Source of the DNA: Prolixibacteraceae bacterium
GTDB lineage: Bacteria > Bacteroidota > Bacteroidia > Bacteroidales > Prolixibacteraceae
Reading direction: 5' to 3'
Assembly: GCA_003506435.1 (NCBI GenBank)
Contig: DOAQ01000004.1
Location: forward strand, 42,908 to 106,907
DNA: 64,000 nt
The notes beneath the pieces were generated by a model. That model saw only the letters and a program-made list of their open reading frames with translations, did not search any database and was not told where the DNA came from. A program made the translations under genes and the position numbers. Positions 60,729-64,000 of this stretch are shown piece by piece; the stretch's first letter is position 1, and every line of letters starts with the position of its first letter.

Positions 60729-61085
60729 TTAGTGTGCTATTTTTTTAATATGCTCAACAATTTCATTCGCTTTCTCATTGCTAAAAGGTGTTTTGCCTTT
60801 CACAATGTCGAAATCAGTTGTGTTGATGTGGATTATGTCCGAGATTCCTTCTCTTCCAAGTAGTTTTTCAGCACAGTTGATAGGGCAACCGTCTAATACT
60901 ACTATTTTGGAATTTTGAGCTTTTACCTTCTGTATTAATGGCTGGTCGCCGATAGCAACTTTGGCCAGGCAGATCATACTGGCATCGCCGCTAGCTGAAA
61001 GCATTCGGGCAACTTCATCGGCAAATTTTCCGGTATTTGAAGCTCCGCTGCAACTTACAATCTGATAATGTGGTAAATTTTCCAT
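60729..61085 (-). CDS. DGC-domain putative zinc-binding protein
   Basis: 118 residues from ATG 61085 (MENLPHYQIVSCSGASNTG); the frame to 61127 lies in spacer sequence. The DGC motif is VVLDGCPINCAEKLL; further Cys are in VSCSGAS and MICLAKVAIG. DGC proteins are small, putative metal binders found with anaerobic and heavy-metal genes. Reaction unknown. Lies 72 bases after fmdE-like stop in the same operon. Confidence 0.82.
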   Translation of the reverse strand: MENLPHYQIVSCSGASNTGKFADEVARMLSASGDASMICLAKVAIGDQPLIQKVKAQNSKIVVLDGCPINCAEKLLGREGISDIIHINTTDFDIVKGKTPFSNEKANEIVEHIKKIAH

Positions 61086-61157
61086 CTTTAGAATTTTAAA
61101 TTGGTTTGCAGGGAAAATAAACGGCAAACAACCAATACCTACCCTGCATACGTTTCT

Positions 61158-61759
61158 CTATTTCGCTGCACAATCGATGCAAACTTTTTTGTCGCCTTTT
61201 ATTCGACCATATTCCATCACAGTCATTTCGCCACACTCTTCGCACACGAAACCGTCAAAGCTATCCTTTTTAGGTTCAAGCTTGTATTCGAATATAGGTG
61301 AAACATTAAGCAGCATTTCTGCTGGTGCATTCATTACATTGGTTACCAATGGATCAACTATTTCGGGAGGTACAGTGCTGGCAGGTTTGCCCAACATGCG
61401 ATAATCGGTAAAGAATGCTGTCTTTTTGTTGTTCAGCATGGCTTCGGCTTTTGGGGTGACTCTTACAGCACGTCCGGTAGCTCTGTCAACAACAGTAACG
61501 GCCCATTTACCTTTGTGTGTTTTTTTGAGATTACCTTTACCAAAGGTTGTTCCCATGATTACCTGCAATCCATCTCCATAGCAGGTTGCACAATGGTCGT
61601 CGCCCAAATCAACAAAGGCAACCAATTGACCATCTTTGGCACGTTCTACCCCAAGCGCATTCATTGCGGCTGCGCCAACTCTCAGGCCCATTGGCATGGC
61701 AGGGCATTTATGCCCGTGAAATTTTTGCCCGAATTCGAGCCAATTTTTGGATCAATCAT
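61158..61759 (-). pseudogene. FmdE-family protein with a one-base frameshift at codon 5
   Basis: From 61697 an intact frame of 179 residues (MPMGLRVGAAAMNALGVER) ends with a zinc ribbon, VCEECGEMTVMEYG and VCIDCAAK. The family motif HGHKCPAMPMG is encoded just upstream, in FGQKFHGHKCPAMPMG, but no in-frame start precedes it. The only good ATG (61759, MIDPK) is shifted by one base; a sixth A in the A5 run at 61744-61748 would restore MIDPKNWLEFGQKFHGHKC. Either an assembly error, a slippage site or a mutation. FmdE-like proteins bind metal and act near molybdenum or sulfur enzymes. Confidence 0.8.
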
Positions 61760-61778
61760 TTTTTCTAACTTTTAAAAT

Positions 61779-62534
61779 TTATTTATAAAAAACATCAAAT
61801 ACCATTTTTATGGCAATAAGTAACAGCACGATGGCATAGATCATTTTCACCTGTTTCGATTTCGCTTTTTGAGTCATGTATCTTCCACCAAGCTGCGAAC
61901 CAATAATCACGGCAATTACCACCGCAATAGTTAATGGCCAGTTCATTTCGCCCTGGGTAACGTGCCCGAAATACCCGGAGAAAGATGAGAAAGTAACTAC
62001 CAATGCCGTTGTGCCAGCAGCTTCCTTGGTTTTATAGCCCATCATCATCAGGATTGGTGCGATGATAAAACCACCTCCCAAACCCAACATTCCGCCAATA
62101 AAACCGGCAAAACTTCCTGTAAAAAATCCAATGATACTCCGCTTTTTCAAGGGCATCATGGTTTCAGGTTCGGCTTGTTTCGAGGTCCAAAGTGTGCGTA
62201 GTGCGGCGGCAACCACCATCGCGGCAAACAATATCTTCAGGGTTTGTACCGGAACATGACTGCTCATCATTGCCCCAAGCGGAGAAGCAATCAGGGCGGT
62301 AATAGCCATTACCGAACCCCCTTTCCAATCCACCAGCTTTTTGCGGGCAAACGGAATAAGAACCAGGGCAGTATTTAATCCATTGAGCAACAATCCTAAC
62401 GGAATTGCAACCTCTTTCATATCGAACCCCGCCCAGTTGAGCACCGGCACATAAACCATTCCGCCGCCCAGGCCAAGCATGGCAAATACAAATGAGGCGA
62501 TGGCGATGATAATGGCAACAATGATATACAGCAT
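61779..62534 (-). CDS. TauE/SafE-family sulfite/organosulfur exporter
   Basis: 251 residues with seven to eight membrane segments. Two repeated family blocks: AMLGLGGGMVYVPVLNWAGFDMKEVAIPLGLLLNG and GMLGLGGGFIIAPILMMMGYKTKEAAGTTALVVTFSS. TauE/SafE proteins carry sulfite, sulfoacetate or related anions. In this operon it follows a multihaem cytochrome, which suggests export or uptake of a sulfur oxyanion. Its start lies two bases after the stop of the 38-residue peptide. Confidence 0.9.
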   Translation of the reverse strand: MLYIIVAIIIAIASFVFAMLGLGGGMVYVPVLNWAGFDMKEVAIPLGLLLNGLNTALVLIPFARKKLVDWKGGSVMAITALIASPLGAMMSSHVPVQTLKILFAAMVVAAALRTLWTSKQAEPETMMPLKKRSIIGFFTGSFAGFIGGMLGLGGGFIIAPILMMMGYKTKEAAGTTALVVTFSSFSGYFGHVTQGEMNWPLTIAVVIAVIIGSQLGGRYMTQKAKSKQVKMIYAIVLLLIAIKMVFDVFYK

Positions 62535-62535
62535 T

Positions 62536-62652
62536 TTACTTTATTTCAGGATGATAGAAATGATTTTGCCCTTTCAATTTGGACGAACTGTCATTTTGCG
62601 GGAATCCCTTAAATCCAAGCAATATCAATACAAAAACCAGGATGCGTTTCAT
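62536..62652 (-). CDS. 38-residue signal-peptide-like protein between cytochrome and TauE
   Basis: MKRILVFVLILLGFKGFPQN then DSSSKLKGQNHFYHPEIK. The first 19 residues look like a signal or anchor segment. Its ATG overlaps the cytochrome stop (TAATG) and it ends just before the TauE start, so it is translationally coupled to both. I know no family. Too short for normal gene calling; the arrangement favours a real peptide. Confidence 0.55.
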   Translation of the reverse strand: MKRILVFVLILLGFKGFPQNDSSSKLKGQNHFYHPEIK

Positions 62653-64000
62653 TATTCAGCTTCCACGTTTTTAAACGATTTTTCAAGATAGAAAATGCAC
62701 AGAACCAAAATTCCAACCAAACTCAAATCGTAAACCGTGTAGGCCAGTCGATTGAGGATTGAAATAAAATCGAACTTAATGAGCATAAATATCCCTGATA
62801 CAATGGTGATCAGGATGAGAATTGAAAACAAATTCAGCCTGAATGATTTTGTAGTCATAAATTGATATTTCAGGTAGGACCAAACACCAGCCAACAACAC
62901 TGCGGCACTGATTAAAAAATAATTGGCATCCATGAATATTCGGGTTGGGAACATGTAATTGCCAAGATCGCCAGCGAAATACCCGAATATACCGGCTCCC
63001 AGAATTCCCAATGAAACCAACCAGGTAATCAGGTTTTGCTGCTTGTCGGAAATAATTTTGTTGCGGATCAGATTTGCTGTTAAAAGATTGACCAACAAGA
63101 AAATGATAAAAGCGACCAGTAAAAAATAGAACATTGGCTTTACTATGCTTTCGCGGAATGCGCCGGTGTATGCCATAAATCCTGAAATACCTAACCGTTT
63201 GTACTGAGGTTCTGTTACTGGTTTCCCATCGTCGCCAAACGGATATTTCACCACTTGCGCGAATAGCATTCCCGAAGAAGTTGAATGGCAATCGGTACAA
63301 CCGTTGGTACCCAGAGCGGCCATTGCCGGGGCAACATCGTGGCTGTATTTGTAAACCGAAGCATAAGACGACGATTCCCAGGTTTCCTTTTCGAGCATTT
63401 TGTAATCCTTGCTGTTAAAATACATGCGGTCGTTGTTTACCCAAACCACTTTACGGTCAGCCAGTTTGTAACCGGCATCATTCAAATAAGCGGTTACCGA
63501 ATTAATAAAAGCGTCAACCTCTTCAGGACTGTTAACTTCAGGTATGCGATCAAGGTTATTGTCCTTTATGAGAGCCAGTTCCGGGTACTTGGTTTTGTCT
63601 TTCCGGTGGGTTGTCCACATGGCGTAAATATCTTTCATCTTTGGCTGGTGCAAGCCTTTTTTACCTTCGGTATAAATGCCAGGCCATGCGCTGTGAACCG
63701 GATTAACCGGGAATATTTGACCTTTGTAGCTGGCATATTGCGGTGTGAACGGATCAGTAGGCTGGTCTTTCGCGGTAAATTGCGCCAATTCGCCATAGTG
63801 GTTCCAGTAATTCATGTCCTGATCGTAAAAAGTCCAGACGTATTTTGCTGGTGGTGAAATTTTTACACCCGGGTTATACACATCACTCACCTGTGCAAGC
63901 GCCGATTTCACTTTTCGTTCAGGGATATGGCAGGTTTGACAGGCAATTTTCTCCAGGTGCAACGGAGGCAACCAAATGTGTTTGGCAATGGGCGCATTCT
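62652..64000 (-). CDS. multihaem c-type cytochrome with membrane anchor (N-terminus off the right edge)
   Basis: The frame runs open through base 64000 (reading NAPIAKHIWLPPLHLEKIACQTCH), so the protein is incomplete. Two CxxCH haem sites are visible, IACQTCH and GCTDCHSTSSG, about 220 residues apart, followed by four to five membrane segments (PMFYFLLVAFIIFLLVNLL to SLVGILVLCIFYLEKSF) that could interact with quinone. Most of the haem sites are probably beyond the edge. The layout resembles octahaem cytochromes of the tetrathionate-reductase type, but this is inference. First gene of the operon. Confidence 0.78.
   Translation of the reverse strand, partial: NAPIAKHIWLPPLHLEKIACQTCHIPERKVKSALAQVSDVYNPGVKISPPAKYVWTFYDQDMNYWNHYGELAQFTAKDQPTDPFTPQYASYKGQIFPVNPVHSAWPGIYTEGKKGLHQPKMKDIYAMWTTHRKDKTKYPELALIKDNNLDRIPEVNSPEEVDAFINSVTAYLNDAGYKLADRKVVWVNNDRMYFNSKDYKMLEKETWESSSYASVYKYSHDVAPAMAALGTNGCTDCHSTSSGMLFAQVVKYPFGDDGKPVTEPQYKRLGISGFMAYTGAFRESIVKPMFYFLLVAFIIFLLVNLLTANLIRNKIISDKQQNLITWLVSLGILGAGIFGYFAGDLGNYMFPTRIFMDANYFLISAAVLLAGVWSYLKYQFMTTKSFRLNLFSILILITIVSGIFMLIKFDFISILNRLAYTVYDLSLVGILVLCIFYLEKSFKNVEAE

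Noticed and set aside
692..64000. tRNA or rRNA genes in the spacers
   Set aside because: No T-arm GGTTCGAATCC-like sequence or cloverleaf was seen in any intergenic stretch.

Overview
The window is chromosomal DNA from a member of the Bacteroidota, most likely a Bacteroidales/Marinilabiliales-type (Prolixibacteraceae-like) organism that lives at least partly without oxygen. The reasons are the recurrent Bacteroidetes -7 promoter box TAnnTTTG in front of many genes, several Bacteroidetes-typical families (DUF2490, DUF4956, SPOR lipid-facing proteins, GGGtGRT protein), [FeFe]-hydrogenase maturases, a multihaem cytochrome and oxygen-sensitive radical SAM enzymes. No rRNA, tRNA, CRISPR array, intact insertion sequence or prophage was seen.

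Layout. 1-12.2 kb: housekeeping and membrane genes: a truncated PurF-like amidotransferase coupled to a SPOR protein, miaB, an AhpD-like protein, an ITP/XTP phosphatase, a GNAT plus a rubrerythrin/VIT1 iron or manganese transporter, a Schlafen-type AlbA_2 protein, a secreted alkaline phosphatase, a BASS-family transporter, an acyltransferase, mntP and a 7TM histidine kinase. 12.4-14.4 kb: groEL/groES on the minus strand. 14.9-20.2 kb: the hydrogenase maturation cluster (TM1266-like regulator, hydG, an aspartase, two tiny secreted Cys/Lys-rich proteins, hydF); hydE and the hydrogenase itself are not in the window. 20.3-24.3 kb: a minus-strand operon with a VTC polyphosphate-polymerase domain protein, DUF4956, DUF2490 and a large beta-helical lipoprotein. 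24.5-30.1 kb: a LytTR/LytS-type two-component pair, a serine hydrolase, the AmmeMemoRadiSam radical SAM enzyme and ApbE. 30.2-38.3 kb: a complete kdpFAB-(67-aa protein)-C-D-E potassium operon, followed by a K+ channel at 39.2-40.0 kb. Between them, at 38.4-39.2 kb, is a scar of recombined DNA: a frameshifted transposase tail, a 21-bp tandem repeat array and a 170-bp copy of the end of the radical SAM gene 10 kb away.

40.6-47.8 kb is the isoleucine/valine operon (ilvD-ilvB-ilvN, an AraC regulator, ilvC). Its 300-base leader holds two consecutive attenuators, each with its own Ile/Leu/Val-rich leader peptide, antiterminator and terminator. I regard this as the clearest regulatory discovery in the window. 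48.6-50.5 kb is an arsR-arsC-acr3 arsenic operon with a duplicated operator. 50.7-57.2 kb holds a DUF486 protein, recR, a large hybrid sensor kinase with an altered H-box, a redox Cys protein, a zinc dehydrogenase and a CPBP protein. 57.5-64.0 kb is an anaerobic-metabolism block: GGGtGRT protein with its Fe-S scaffold partner, then a tight operon reading cytochrome c, 38-aa peptide, TauE/SafE exporter, FmdE-like protein (frameshifted at an A5 run), DGC-domain zinc protein, thioredoxin and a ProC-like reductase. The content suggests sulfur-compound or metal handling coupled to a quinone-linked cytochrome, but the substrate cannot be read from sequence.
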